NCBI RefSeq assembly: GCF_900143285.1
Contig: NZ_FRDN01000005.1
Coordinates: 343,362 to 407,361, forward strand
Source of the DNA: Desulfitobacterium chlororespirans DSM 11544
Lineage (GTDB): Bacteria; Bacillota; Desulfitobacteriia; Desulfitobacteriales; Desulfitobacteriaceae
Direction of reading: 5' to 3'
Length of the DNA: 64,000 nt
Positions 24,176 to 32,990 of this stretch are shown here, piece after piece. The position numbers and the translations under genes were made by a program. The notes beneath the pieces are model-generated. The model saw only the letters and a list, made by a program, of their open reading frames with translations. It searched no databases and was not told the origin of the DNA. Within the stretch, counting starts at the first letter, position 1, and each line of letters starts with the position of its first letter.

Positions 24176-26397
24176 AGACGTTTAAGCTTTTTCCAAAGAC
24201 CGGTACGGGTAATCCCCAGATATTGTGCCAGAGCGGTTTTGTTTCCGCCAAACTCTGCAAGTAAGCCTGCGATTTCCTCTTTCTCGGAATGTCCCTTGTC
24301 CGTCTCAGCCACCCGAAGGTCGGGAGGCAGATCCTGGGCATGAATAGTGGAACCTTCGGCAAAAACGTAAAGCCGGTTGATAATATTTTGGAGTTGACGG
24401 ATATTGCCCGGCCAAGTGTATTTGAGGAAGAGGTCTTGAGCGCCAGGGGAAAGGGTTTTTTCCGGAGTATCATGACTTTGAGCAAGGAACTGAAGCATAT
24501 GCTCGGCTAATTCCAGAATATCCTGCCCCCTCTCCCGTAAGGGAGGGATTTTGATCTCAATAGAATTAAGTCGATAGAGTAGATCCTCCCGGAATTCTCC
24601 CTGCTCAACCATCGAACTAAGGTCGCGATGGGTTGCGGAGAGAATGCGGACCTTAATCGGAATGGGTTTGATAGCGCCTAAAGGTTCTATCTCTTGTTCC
24701 TGGATAACTCTTAAGAGTTTTGCTTGCAGTTCCGGAGAAAGCTCACCAATCTCATCCAGAAACAAAGTTCCTCGATTGGCCAGCAGGATTTTTCCGGGCT
24801 TGCCGCCTTTCACTCCGCCGCTAAAGGCACCCTCCTGATAACCGAAAAGCTCGGATTCTAAAAGATTAGCCGGTATAGCTGCCGAATTAACGACAATAAA
24901 AGGGCCTTGAGCAACTTGACTTGATTGATGAATCGCTTTCGCCAGCAGCTCTTTCCCGGTTCCTGTTTCACCGGTAATTAATATGGGGAAGTCATATTGA
25001 GCAGCTCGGGCAGCGTTCTGGATTGTGTCCTGCATGATTTTAGAGCTGCCGATAATTCGTGAAAATCCGGAAGTTTCTTGATCTTGTAGACGATCTTTTC
25101 TTGTTGGTTTAAGGGATTGCCGAGAAGAGTTTGGTTCAGGGGCAGCACCGGACGCGTCTTGGAGGCGGGCTACTACAGAGCTAAGTTGCTCTGTAGCTAC
25201 TTTGAATAATCCGGACATATGGGGGGAAGAAGCTTTTTCGTCCATAGCGGCGGCCACCAGCGCGGCGACAATGGTTTCCCGATGTTCGATGGGAGCGTAA
25301 AGGGTAGAGGTAAATCCTTGGTTCAAAAGTTCGTCCGTATTTTGGATTGAGGTGTGGACTAAGCTATAGCAGACAATACTCTTTGCTTGAAGCATCGCGG
25401 CGATTTCCTTGTCCAAAGGTTTCCACTCATTTTTCTGGGGGAATTTTCTGCCTGCGCTAATGAGGAGTTTTTGCTGTTGATGAGTCTGATCAAGGAGACA
25501 AAGATAGATGCTTTCCAGTTGAGTGGCGATCTGCAATTGAATGCAATAGTCATTGAGAAAATCAAGGATGTGATCATCTTTAAGGTTTTCTGCGATGCTG
25601 TGCAGAAAAGCCGATGTAGCCATAGCCTGATAAGAGCGTTCCTGGATTATTCCGGAATGATAAAAGGCCTGACTGAAGTGCCGGGAAATCTGGTTAATCA
25701 AATAGGCATCTTCTATCTCAAATTGCAAGGCTTTGGTGCCGCCCAATAAGATGGCACCGATTACCTCGTGACCAAAGAGTATAGGAACTCTCAGGGCGGA
25801 ACGAAATCCTGTCCGATAGAGCATGGGATCTTCGCTGAAAGAGAAACCTTCCGGCTGAAGAGAGGAGCTCAGTTGGGGAGCTTCCGTTTCTAAAATCCAG
25901 CCTAAACCGGTCTTACGGATTTGAGAATAAGGGGCGTAGATACTGCCCTCTATTCCCAAACCAATGGAGTAAGCATAGCTGTATTTGCGAAGCTGGGGAT
26001 TCACCCGTACCAAATCAAAACGCTCAAAAGAAGTTGCCTCGCTGATCATATTTACAATGCGCAATACGATCTCTTCCGGATCTGTGGTCAGATCTTCGAG
26101 CGCTCGTTCAAACTGGGGAGGGAGTGCGGATGTAAAATTTGGTTCCAACCCAAGCAGAAGCAGGCGGTTGGAGTCACCGCTTACCATAAAGAGTTCGACA
26201 TTTAGAGCAATCTGATGATTGGCTACAGACCATGTGGTAATATCATTCTTCGGTTTTAAACTGAGAAGGGTCTCTAAAGATTCTTGATCCAGGGCATGAG
26301 TCAGTTGTTTGGCATAATGATTCATCCGCTGTATTTTGTTGGTGGAGTCTATACGGATTATCCCAAAAGGAAAGGATTCAAATAGTTCATCACGCAT
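24163..26397 (-). CDS. Sigma-54-dependent transcription activator (PAS-GAF-GAF-AAA-Fis)
   Basis: The 744-residue enhancer-binding protein has a PAS-like N-terminus (about 5-85), two GAF-like domains (about 105-235 and 255-400), an AAA+ domain (about 440-665) and a Fis-type helix-turn-helix (about 705-744). The AAA+ domain carries Walker A GETGTGKELLAKAIH and Walker B LFLDEIGELSP. The sigma-54 contact loop reads GAFSGG instead of GAFTGA. Start ATG 26397 follows GGGAG; upstream in-frame ATGs lie in the operator region. It diverges from a DoxX gene with a -24/-12 promoter, its most likely target; it could also control the Nif-like cluster. The GAF domains imply a small-molecule signal. Confidence 0.92.
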   Translation of the reverse strand: MRDELFESFPFGIIRIDSTNKIQRMNHYAKQLTHALDQESLETLLSLKPKNDITTWSVANHQIALNVELFMVSGDSNRLLLLGLEPNFTSALPPQFERALEDLTTDPEEIVLRIVNMISEATSFERFDLVRVNPQLRKYSYAYSIGLGIEGSIYAPYSQIRKTGLGWILETEAPQLSSSLQPEGFSFSEDPMLYRTGFRSALRVPILFGHEVIGAILLGGTKALQFEIEDAYLINQISRHFSQAFYHSGIIQERSYQAMATSAFLHSIAENLKDDHILDFLNDYCIQLQIATQLESIYLCLLDQTHQQQKLLISAGRKFPQKNEWKPLDKEIAAMLQAKSIVCYSLVHTSIQNTDELLNQGFTSTLYAPIEHRETIVAALVAAAMDEKASSPHMSGLFKVATEQLSSVVARLQDASGAAPEPNSSRQSLKPTRKDRLQDQETSGFSRIIGSSKIMQDTIQNAARAAQYDFPILITGETGTGKELLAKAIHQSSQVAQGPFIVVNSAAIPANLLESELFGYQEGAFSGGVKGGKPGKILLANRGTLFLDEIGELSPELQAKLLRVIQEQEIEPLGAIKPIPIKVRILSATHRDLSSMVEQGEFREDLLYRLNSIEIKIPPLRERGQDILELAEHMLQFLAQSHDTPEKTLSPGAQDLFLKYTWPGNIRQLQNIINRLYVFAEGSTIHAQDLPPDLRVAETDKGHSEKEEIAGLLAEFGGNKTALAQYLGITRTGLWKKLKRLGLQ

Positions 26398-26466
26398 AAT
26401 CGTTCTCCCTAATCTGTTTAAGGTAATCCTCATGGCAGTCTTATGGGCAATTTTGCTTTTTGCCCT

Positions 26467-26576
26467 CAGTGTTAACAACTGTCTCTTCAGCACAGGATAG
26501 GTATAAAAGTAAAGTGAATAGGGTCTGAGTTAACACTGTTAACTGGGCAGTGTTAATTAGTTAACTGTTAATTCTG
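26467..26576 (+). promoter_or_regulatory. Tandem inverted-repeat upstream activating sites
   Basis: TTAACACTG (26530-26538) and CAGTGTTAA (26548-26556) form a 9-bp inverted repeat with a 9-nt spacer. Related half-sites occur at 26467-26476 (CAGTGTTAAC) and 26561-26572 (TTAACTGTTAAT). They lie 50-140 bp upstream of the sigma-54 promoter and in the activator's own leader, the usual place for enhancer sites. Confidence 0.75.
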
Positions 26577-26607
26577 AATAGCATAGCCAAGATAAGCCTT
26601 TTTAGTA

Positions 26608-26624
26608 TTGGCATGATATTTGCA
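26608..26624 (+). promoter_or_regulatory. Sigma-54 (-24/-12) promoter
   Basis: TTGGCATGATATTTGCA: GG at 26610-26611 and GC at 26622-26623 have the exact 12-nt offset of the sigma-54 consensus TGGCAC-N5-TTGCA. It lies about 107 nt before the DoxX start. Confidence 0.85.
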
Positions 26625-26730
26625 ATGTAATCTTGATGCAGATATAAGTGTTACTGAGGCGGGGAGAGGAGGCCTAACCTCAGATCAAAAAAGCACTGAT
26701 CTTAATTATAATTTTGCAGGAGGGTTTTAG

Positions 26731-27306
26731 ATGAAAAATCCAATCAAGTCCGTTATTGCCCTATTGATTCGTCTCTACTTTGGTTACTACTTCCTTAATG
26801 CCGGCATTGGTAAGTTCCAAACCGGTTTTAACGGAGACTCAGTCGGTGGATTCTTAAAAGGAGGCTTGGCTCAGACGGCGGAAGCTATGGCAGCTGCGGG
26901 TAAAACCGGGAAAGCAAATGTAACCGACACTTGGGGCTGGCTGATCAGCCATGTGTTCTTACCTAATGCAGATATCATGGCTGTTGCGGTTAAAACCGGT
27001 GAAGTAATGATCGGTCTGGGTCTTATTCTTGGCTGTTTTACCACCTTAGCAGCATTTTTTGCCCTAACTATGAATTTTTCCTTTTTACTTTCGGGTACAG
27101 TATCTTCTAATCCCCAAATGGTTATAGGGTTCTTATTTATTTTATATTTTGCAGCTGCTTCGGGGGCAATTGGTGTAGATCGTTTCTTTATGCATAAACT
27201 GGTGGATAAATTCCCCATCTTAAACAAAGGGTTCTTGAGACATCTTTTCCCGGTTGATGCCGGGCATAGAGCGGCAATAAAGAACACCATAAATCAAGCG
27301 GGTTAA
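26731..27306 (+). CDS. DoxX-family membrane protein
   Basis: The 191-residue protein has about four membrane helices. It starts with the DoxX pattern of IRLYFGYYFLNAGIGKFQTGF, then an inserted soluble loop (about 50-75), TGEVMIGLGLILGCF, and ends with a GAIGVDRFF segment. DoxX relatives are quinone-linked or thiol-stress membrane proteins in some bacteria, but no function is proven for this type. AGGAGGG precedes the ATG. Its control by a sigma-54 activator is visible from the promoter layout. Single gene with a terminator at 27348-27386. Confidence 0.82.
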   Translation: MKNPIKSVIALLIRLYFGYYFLNAGIGKFQTGFNGDSVGGFLKGGLAQTAEAMAAAGKTGKANVTDTWGWLISHVFLPNADIMAVAVKTGEVMIGLGLILGCFTTLAAFFALTMNFSFLLSGTVSSNPQMVIGFLFILYFAAASGAIGVDRFFMHKLVDKFPILNKGFLRHLFPVDAGHRAAIKNTINQAG

Positions 27307-27347
27307 TAACTTGAATTTATCCCAATACAATTCGAAACTATAACTAT

Positions 27348-27386
27348 GCGTCTGTCCCAACTAATTCACGGGGCAGGCGCTTTTTT
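27348..27386 (+). terminator. Terminator after the DoxX gene
   Basis: GCGTCTGTCCC pairs with GGGGCAGGCGC across an 11-nt loop, then TTTTTT. It reaches into the end of the opposite-strand nitroreductase gene. Confidence 0.8.
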
Positions 27387-27927
27387 ACCGGCAATAATTC
27401 ACATTTTCTGTGATGGAACGGTGAGGGGGCAAGGAATCTTCGGCAGAATGGCCTACCACGACTCCGCAGATAGGAGTTAAGCCAAAGGGGATACCGATTT
27501 TTTCCATGAGTTTTGAATTTCCCCTGATACCCTGTAAGGCAGAATGAATATAACAAGAACCCAGTCCCAGTGCCGTTGCCGCTATGGTAATACAAGTTGC
27601 GGCACAGGAGGTGGTGGCTTCTTTCAAAGGGTTGGCAAAAGGAGCAGAAAAGAGGAAGAAGACAGGAGCGCCGTATAGGGGCTGGTACCCTTCCAGTGCT
27701 GCCCGCCCCATCAGAAGCTTGTCGCCGGAGTTTTTGTATTGTACTAAGGCTTCTTCGTTAATTTCTTTTAATATTTCAGGATTCTCAATGACTGAAGTAT
27801 GGAAGATCCCCACTTTAGGTGCACTATTGCCGGCTCTCACAAGTTGGGTTATAATTTCTGTTTCTACAGGTTTGGACAGATAGCTCCGCACACTTTTTCT
27901 TAACTCTATTGCTTTGATAGTATCCAT
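27385..27927 (-). CDS. Nitroreductase-family flavoprotein
   Basis: The 180-residue FMN-dependent oxidoreductase is recognisable from ELRKSVRSYLSKPV (FMN phosphate contact) at the N-terminus and ATALGLGSCYIHSA in the C-terminal half. It likely forms a homodimer that reduces quinones, nitro compounds or other acceptors with NAD(P)H; the physiological substrate is unknown. It is shorter than classical NfsA/NfsB, with an internal C-terminal end typical of clostridial short forms. GGAGGAGAG precedes the ATG by eight bases. Confidence 0.85.
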   Translation of the reverse strand: MDTIKAIELRKSVRSYLSKPVETEIITQLVRAGNSAPKVGIFHTSVIENPEILKEINEEALVQYKNSGDKLLMGRAALEGYQPLYGAPVFFLFSAPFANPLKEATTSCAATCITIAATALGLGSCYIHSALQGIRGNSKLMEKIGIPFGLTPICGVVVGHSAEDSLPPHRSITENVNYCR

Positions 27928-28145
27928 GATACAATCTCTCCTCCAACGAGCAAAGTTTTCCTGACTTTCAAAGCTTGGAAAATGTTTAGTTAATTTTACT
28001 CTAATCCAAACATTTAGTAAATGAAGTTATTATAGAAAGATTGGGCACAATTGAGCCCCTAAAGGCTATGAAGAATCCATAAACGCCAAGATTCCGGATT
28101 GAGGTCTGCGGGGTTAAGGCAGGTGATTGTATAGCTCATAATATG

Positions 28146-28188
28146 AGAAAAATGGCAGCTACCCTAGTGTAGGGTGGTCGTGCCATCT
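28146..28188 (-). terminator. Terminator after the zinc-ribbon gene
   Basis: ATGGCA/TGCCAT outer stem and ACCCTA/TAGGGT inner stem; on the minus strand it is followed by TTTTTC. Confidence 0.7.
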
Positions 28189-28253
28189 TTAATAGGTTAG
28201 TGTCTCTAAGTTTATGGGCCGTGAGAAAATTCAAGATTTCACACGTCCTCTGT

Positions 28254-28571
28254 TTAGTCAAATAACTCTTCAAGGAAAGATTTACGCCGTTTCTTTTTGT
28301 AATAGTAATCCTGATTAGAATAATTAGGGTTGTGCTGAGGCTGTCCATAAGGCTGCTCATAAGTTTGTCCGCTGTATTGCTGTCCGGGATTAGGAGCAGT
28401 ACTTGAGGCAGGGACCGGGTTTACGGGATTGGCAAAAGAATTGCTTCTTTCAATGATTTTATCCAACTCACCTCGGTCTAACCATACACCCCGGCACTTA
28501 GGGCAGTAATCAATCTCTATACCTTGTCTTTCGGACATGGTCAGTTCTGCATCACAGACTGGACATTTCAA
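28254..28571 (-). CDS. zf-TFIIB zinc-ribbon protein with low-complexity tail
   Basis: A 105-residue protein. The N-terminus has two Cys pairs, MKCPVCDAEL and DYCPKCRGVWLDRGELDKII, the signature of the zf-TFIIB family, which binds one zinc. The rest is a Gln/Pro/Tyr/Gly-rich disordered tail with repeated GQ-x-Y elements and a Lys/Arg-rich end (KKKRRKSFLEELFD). Function unknown in bacteria. Own ribosome site AGAGGAG and terminator; single-gene unit. Confidence 0.82.
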   Translation of the reverse strand: MKCPVCDAELTMSERQGIEIDYCPKCRGVWLDRGELDKIIERSNSFANPVNPVPASSTAPNPGQQYSGQTYEQPYGQPQHNPNYSNQDYYYKKKRRKSFLEELFD

Positions 28572-28706
28572 AAAGCACCACTCCTCTCTAATTATAAAAA
28601 TTATAGCATGGTTATTTTAATTTTCAAAACTACCATGGCTGCTACAATTTTTACATAATCAACCTTTAGCGATTGCGTAAGTCAGAAAGTGGCCGCAGAT
28701 GTAGGA

Positions 28707-28874
28707 TTAGTAGCTGTTATTGATAGGACCGCAGGGTGACGCTCCGCATTGTGGCCCGTAGCAGCCTTGGGTCTGAGCAGGTTGCGCTGAACTATTGGTT
28801 TCCGCAAATACGGCAGTAGTTCCGACAATCAACAGGGCTGCGGTAATGACTCCTAAAGCGAGTTTTTTTATCAT
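28707..28874 (-). CDS. Small secreted Cys/Pro/Gly protein (55 residues)
   Basis: ATG 28874 is preceded by AGGGAGGAATCGAA, a clear ribosome site. The protein has a textbook signal peptide: MIKKLALG, a hydrophobic stretch to about residue 22, and a VFA-E cleavage site after Ala24. The mature part is about 31 residues, Gln/Asn/Ser-rich, with three cysteines in CYGPQC and SPCGP. I do not recognise a family. It lies downstream of a two-component system in the same direction (147 nt apart) and may be a target. Codon use and start signals support it as a real gene. Confidence 0.75.
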   Translation of the reverse strand: MIKKLALGVITAALLIVGTTAVFAETNSSAQPAQTQGCYGPQCGASPCGPINNSY

Positions 28875-29020
28875 TTCGATTCCTCCCTACAATAGTTGAT
28901 TTTTAAATGGGCAATACCATAACAACATCATAGAGGATAATCATGAATATCGTGTGAATTTTGTTGAAGATCATGTGAATTAAACCCTCTGGAACCCTTG
29001 CGGCAGAGAAAATTTCTGTT

Positions 29021-30412
29021 TTAGACGGGGGTGGGTTTTTCTTGAATGATTAGTGGAAGTATGAGCATGAACTGGCTGCCTTTACCTGGGCAGCTTTCGA
29101 CCGTAAGTGTCCCTTGATGAAGATGAGCGATCTGTTGAGCTAAGGCGAGGCCGATGCCTGTACCGCCAGTTTCCCGAGAACGGGATTTTTCTGAGCGATA
29201 GAACCGTTCGAAAATAAAGGGAAGATCCCCTTCAGGAATACCGATTCCGGAGTCAGAAATGGTGATCAGGACATCCTGATGGCGAAGCTCCATTTGAACC
29301 TCAATTTTGCCCGCACTTTCCGTAAATTTATAAGCATTGTGAAGAAGATTGTAGAACAGGCGGGTTAGCAGGTATTCATCCCCTTCAATAAAAATTGATT
29401 CAGGTTTGCCCCATGCTAAAGAAATTCCTTTTTCCTGGATAAGAGGGGAGAGCATATTCACTGTTTTATCGATGAGTGCGGAAAGATTGACTTGAGTCAG
29501 ATAAGGGCACAAGGCTCCCATCTCTGCGACATTGAGATCTTTAAGATCGCTGGATAACCTTGTCAACCGCTCAATTTCTTCATTGATAATGGCAAGGTTT
29601 TCCTTGGTGGCTGGAAGAACTCCGTCTTGGAAGGCTTCGATATAACTGCGGATAGAGGTTAAGGGAGTGCGCAATTCGTGAGCAATATCTGCAGTGAACT
29701 GCTTGCGGAGCCGTTCCTGCTTTTTCAGGTTTTCGGCCATCCCATTGAAGGCGGTAGCCAATTGACCGACTTCATCCTTAGTGGCAACTGGGACTTGTTC
29801 GTCCAAAAATCCTTCCCCCACCCTCTGCACGGCCTTTGTCAGTCCCTGTAAAGGGGAAGTCAAGCGCCGGCTGATCCAATAACTCAGGATTATACCAATG
29901 ATCAAGGCTAAAGCTCCGGCCAGAAACAAGGATTGATAGATAGCGGAAATGAAGGACTGATCAGCAGGGGTCAAAACCTTGGCCCTGGCCGGATAGCGAA
30001 CTTCCGCAATAGCAAAGACTCCATTGGGGCCGGAGATCATGAGGGTCTTGTTTTTCCATTCCTCAATGGTGTAGTTTAAACCCATGTCCATCCATAGACC
30101 GGGATCATTTTTCAGCATGGATTCCATGGGGTTGATGAGGGTCATGATGGTCTCCCCAGAGGGTTCTTTGATCACGATATGGGTTCCAAAAGGAAGAGAG
30201 TGGGCGATGTTAGATAGGGAATCGGAATTCCAGCACCCATGGCTGAAGAAACTGCTGCTTAAACGCTCAGGCAATTGTTCCAGAGTCACTTCTGTGGAGC
30301 GGGCGAGATAATCACTGAAATGTTTTTGGAAGACAAAGTTAACGGACAGAATGCTGAGCAATAAGGTCAGGAGAATAATGGCCAGGAAGGAGAGAAATAA
30401 GCGTTTACGCAT
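29021..30412 (-). CDS. Sensor histidine kinase (HAMP-HisKA-HATPase)
   Basis: The 463-residue membrane kinase has helix 1 (about 5-27), an extracytoplasmic sensor of about 125 residues and helix 2 (about 155-175). These are followed by HAMP, a HisKA domain with phospho-acceptor His in DIAHELRTPLTSIRSY, and an ATPase domain (NAYKFTES, SDSGIGIPE, TGIGLALA). The start ATG 30412 sits eight bases after AAGGAGGAG, which overlaps the end of the regulator gene. It resembles BaeS-type envelope-stress kinases, but the signal is not determinable. Confidence 0.92.
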   Translation of the reverse strand: MRKRLFLSFLAIILLTLLLSILSVNFVFQKHFSDYLARSTEVTLEQLPERLSSSFFSHGCWNSDSLSNIAHSLPFGTHIVIKEPSGETIMTLINPMESMLKNDPGLWMDMGLNYTIEEWKNKTLMISGPNGVFAIAEVRYPARAKVLTPADQSFISAIYQSLFLAGALALIIGIILSYWISRRLTSPLQGLTKAVQRVGEGFLDEQVPVATKDEVGQLATAFNGMAENLKKQERLRKQFTADIAHELRTPLTSIRSYIEAFQDGVLPATKENLAIINEEIERLTRLSSDLKDLNVAEMGALCPYLTQVNLSALIDKTVNMLSPLIQEKGISLAWGKPESIFIEGDEYLLTRLFYNLLHNAYKFTESAGKIEVQMELRHQDVLITISDSGIGIPEGDLPFIFERFYRSEKSRSRETGGTGIGLALAQQIAHLHQGTLTVESCPGKGSQFMLILPLIIQEKPTPV

Positions 30413-30416
30413 GATG

Positions 30417-31109
30417 TTACTCCTCCTTGTGGGCATTAAATTTATAGCCGACTCCATAGACCGTCAGAATAATTTTAGGCTCGCTGGGTACTCTCTCAAG
30501 TTTCTGGCGTAATTTTTTGATATGGGCATCTATTACCCGTTCATCCCCGCCGAAATCATGGCCTTGGACGATTTGTACCAACTGCCCCCGGGAATACACT
30601 CTTCCTGGATACTTGGCTAAAGCACCAAGAATTTTGAACTCAGTGGGGGTAAGGGAGATGACCTCTTCCTGTAAACGGACTTCGTGCTGTGCGTTATCAA
30701 TGGTCAAACCGTTATCGTAAGTGATGCTGTCGGCAAGGAGAGCGGTCTCCATATGGGTGCGCCTAAGCACGGCTTTGATCCGGGCCACCACTTCCCGCGG
30801 ACTGAAAGGTTTACCGATATAGTCATCGGCACCCAAGTTAAGGCCTTGAAGCCGATCCTCCAACTCGACCTTGGCTGTGAGCATAATAACGGGAGTGGCC
30901 GAGATTTTACGAATCTCTCGACAGATTTCCTCACCGGATAAACCTGGTAGCATAAGATCGAGAAGGACGAGATCATAGGAGTTCTCTTTAAATAAGGTCA
31001 AGGCTACGAGGCCATTGACCGCTGTGGTCACATGAAACCCTTCTTGTTGCAAATACGCTTTAAGGACATTGCTGATATTTTTTTCATCATCAACTAAGAG
31101 AATTCGCAT
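30417..31109 (-). CDS. OmpR-family response regulator
   Basis: The 230-residue regulator has a receiver domain (phospho-acceptor Asp in YDLVLLDLMLPG, conserved Lys in YIGKPFSPRE) and a C-terminal winged helix (SLTPTEFKILGAL, GDERVIDAHIKKLRQKL). It is 4 nt upstream of its kinase gene. ATG 31109 follows GAGGTGA. The pair probably controls itself and possibly the secreted small protein downstream. Confidence 0.93.
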   Translation of the reverse strand: MRILLVDDEKNISNVLKAYLQQEGFHVTTAVNGLVALTLFKENSYDLVLLDLMLPGLSGEEICREIRKISATPVIMLTAKVELEDRLQGLNLGADDYIGKPFSPREVVARIKAVLRRTHMETALLADSITYDNGLTIDNAQHEVRLQEEVISLTPTEFKILGALAKYPGRVYSRGQLVQIVQGHDFGGDERVIDAHIKKLRQKLERVPSEPKIILTVYGVGYKFNAHKEE

Positions 31110-31243
31110 GAAGATTCACCTCTTTTTCAACATAGTCTAATTTTAGTGGACAAAATAGCTGTTGGAAAGTAATCAACCTGGACTGTGCATGGAATTCATA
31201 AGAAATTCATAAGTTTTTCATAGGGAAATCACAGCCATCAGTA

Positions 31244-31290
31244 AAAATAAAGAAGACCCAAGCTGTTTGCTTTCGGTCTTCTTAGTTTTT
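31244..31290. terminator. Hairpin between the regulator and tcdA
   Basis: AAGAAGACC (31250-31258) pairs with GGTCTTCTT (31275-31283). The minus-strand reading ends the tcdA transcript with a T-rich tail, and the plus reading also has TTAGTTTTT. Confidence 0.75.
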
Positions 31291-32057
31291 CAGGCCTCCC
31301 GGGGGCAATCAGCAATTAGGTCATTGACAACCTGCCCGGCCATGAGAAGTCCTGATACAGGAGGAACAAAGGAAATGCTGCCGGGAATCTGCCGTTTAAG
31401 GGCACAATGGGCATCGCCCCCCGGGCAAATGCAGTTGGAGCGGCAGTCGGCTTCCGTATCCAGAGGAGTAAGGGGGAGATCGGGCGAATAGACGACTTTG
31501 ATTCCCTTGGTAATTCCTTCTTTGCGCAGTAATTTCCGCACGGCCTTGGCCAAAGGATCGCCGCTGGTTTTGGATAAATCTGTAATGCGGTAATTTTCCG
31601 CAGAAAGGCGGTTGCCGGCTCCCATGCTGGCAATCAAGGGGATATTGCGTTGGCTGCATTCCTTAGCCAGGGCAACCTTACCGGAGACGGTATCGATAGC
31701 ATCCACCACATAGTCTGGCTTTTGGCCCAAAAAGCTTTCCGCATTCTCAGCGGAGAAGAATTCTTTAATGGCATCCACCTTCGCTTTGGGGTTAATATCC
31801 AAGATGCGGTTTTTCATGACATCAACCTTTGCTTTACCGATGGTGGAATGGAGAGCATGAAGCTGACGGTTGATATTGGTCAGGCAAATTTCGTCGTAGT
31901 CCACGAGGATTAAATGCCCCACACCGGCTCGTGCTAAGGCTTCTGCGGTATAGGAGCCTACGCCGCCTATGCCGAAGATGATGACTGTGCTTTGGCTGAG
32001 CTTCGCCAAGGCGGATTTGCCGATAAGAAGCTCAGTTCTTGAGAATTTATGCTGCAT
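31290..32057 (-). CDS. tcdA: tRNA threonylcarbamoyladenosine dehydratase
   Basis: The 255-residue E1/ThiF-fold ATPase cyclises t6A37 of tRNA to ct6A. It has the nucleotide-binding IFGIGGVGSYTAEALARAGVG, the AMP-contact region DYDEICLTNINRQ, and a C-terminal Cys-containing segment (CICPGGDAHCALK). Length and pattern match YgdL/CsdL. The start ATG 32057 is six bases after AGGAGG. The t6A makers tsaE-tsaB-tsaD lie 20 kb away in this window. Confidence 0.88.
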   Translation of the reverse strand: MQHKFSRTELLIGKSALAKLSQSTVIIFGIGGVGSYTAEALARAGVGHLILVDYDEICLTNINRQLHALHSTIGKAKVDVMKNRILDINPKAKVDAIKEFFSAENAESFLGQKPDYVVDAIDTVSGKVALAKECSQRNIPLIASMGAGNRLSAENYRITDLSKTSGDPLAKAVRKLLRKEGITKGIKVVYSPDLPLTPLDTEADCRSNCICPGGDAHCALKRQIPGSISFVPPVSGLLMAGQVVNDLIADCPREA

Positions 32058-32342
32058 GAGTATCCTCCTCATTTGTCGGAAGTTTTATTAATTCATTGGT
32101 TGCTCTTATGATTTCAGTTAATCAGTATAGCATAGTGTTTTAAGCAAAGAAAGGGAGTGTGAAAGACAGTACTTTAGACAAAGGGAACAGAAAATATTAG
32201 AAAGATGATAGGCTTACTTGAAAAATACTCGTATTTTGATTATATTTAGGACAGGTTATTTTGTAAAGATTACGCTAAGCTATTATTTTTTTGTCTTGTA
32301 AATGGGAATCGTCCAAACAAAAATTATGGAGGTATGGATCTG

Positions 32343-32924
32343 ATGAGCAATAACCAAAACAGTAAAAAAGAAAAATTCACCCAACCTGAGAAAAAAAGTA
32401 AGGCGCCTCTGATTGGCGGAGTGCTCCTATTAGGAATCGCTATTATTGCGGGAAGCTTTTTCCTGGGGAACAAAGGCTCCGATGGGGATCAGTACGCTGT
32501 CGCAACGCTTGGCCAAACATTCGATTACAGCGGCTCTCCTCTTCCTCAGGTGGAAACGTCACCTGTTCAGGCTGCAAACGGCAAAGTGGTGGTCACCACT
32601 TTATCCGAACTTAAGGAAAAGAAATTTATCTATACTCAATATCAAGTCAATGACAAGACCATTCCTCTTACCGCTATCGCTCTGCCCGATGGCAAAGCCA
32701 TTGTGGCTGTGAGTATCTGTGAGCCCTGCAACAGTGACTCTTTCCGGATTGAAGGGGAAAAGCTGGTCTGCAATGCCTGCAACACTACCTGGGCCTTGGA
32801 TTCTTTTAAAGGCTTAAGCGGGGGATGCCAGGCTTATCCGCCGGATCGCCTCATCTATACTCAAAATGGGGATAACTTGGAGGTAGATCAAGGGATACTG
32901 GATGCCTGGAAGCCCAGAGTTTAG
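32343..32924 (+). CDS. Membrane-anchored DUF2318 protein (FtrA/P19-system type)
   Basis: A 193-residue protein with a Lys-rich N-terminus, one membrane helix (about 25-45) and an extracytoplasmic DUF2318 domain. That domain has two C-x2-C pairs, SICEPCNSD and VCNACNTTW, and a GGCQAYP segment, likely to bind metal or Fe-S. In the Campylobacter-type P19 iron uptake locus a DUF2318 protein is encoded with an ABC ATPase and two FtsX-like permeases, the same order as here. No FTR1 or P19 gene is in the window. ATG 32343 is better spaced from GGAGG than the ATG at 32334. Confidence 0.8.
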   Translation: MSNNQNSKKEKFTQPEKKSKAPLIGGVLLLGIAIIAGSFFLGNKGSDGDQYAVATLGQTFDYSGSPLPQVETSPVQAANGKVVVTTLSELKEKKFIYTQYQVNDKTIPLTAIALPDGKAIVAVSICEPCNSDSFRIEGEKLVCNACNTTWALDSFKGLSGGCQAYPPDRLIYTQNGDNLEVDQGILDAWKPRV

Positions 32925-32990
32925 TCAATAGCTTGCCCAGGGAATCCGGCAGTATTCAGGTAAATAGCCTTGAGCAGCAGGAGGTCGAAG

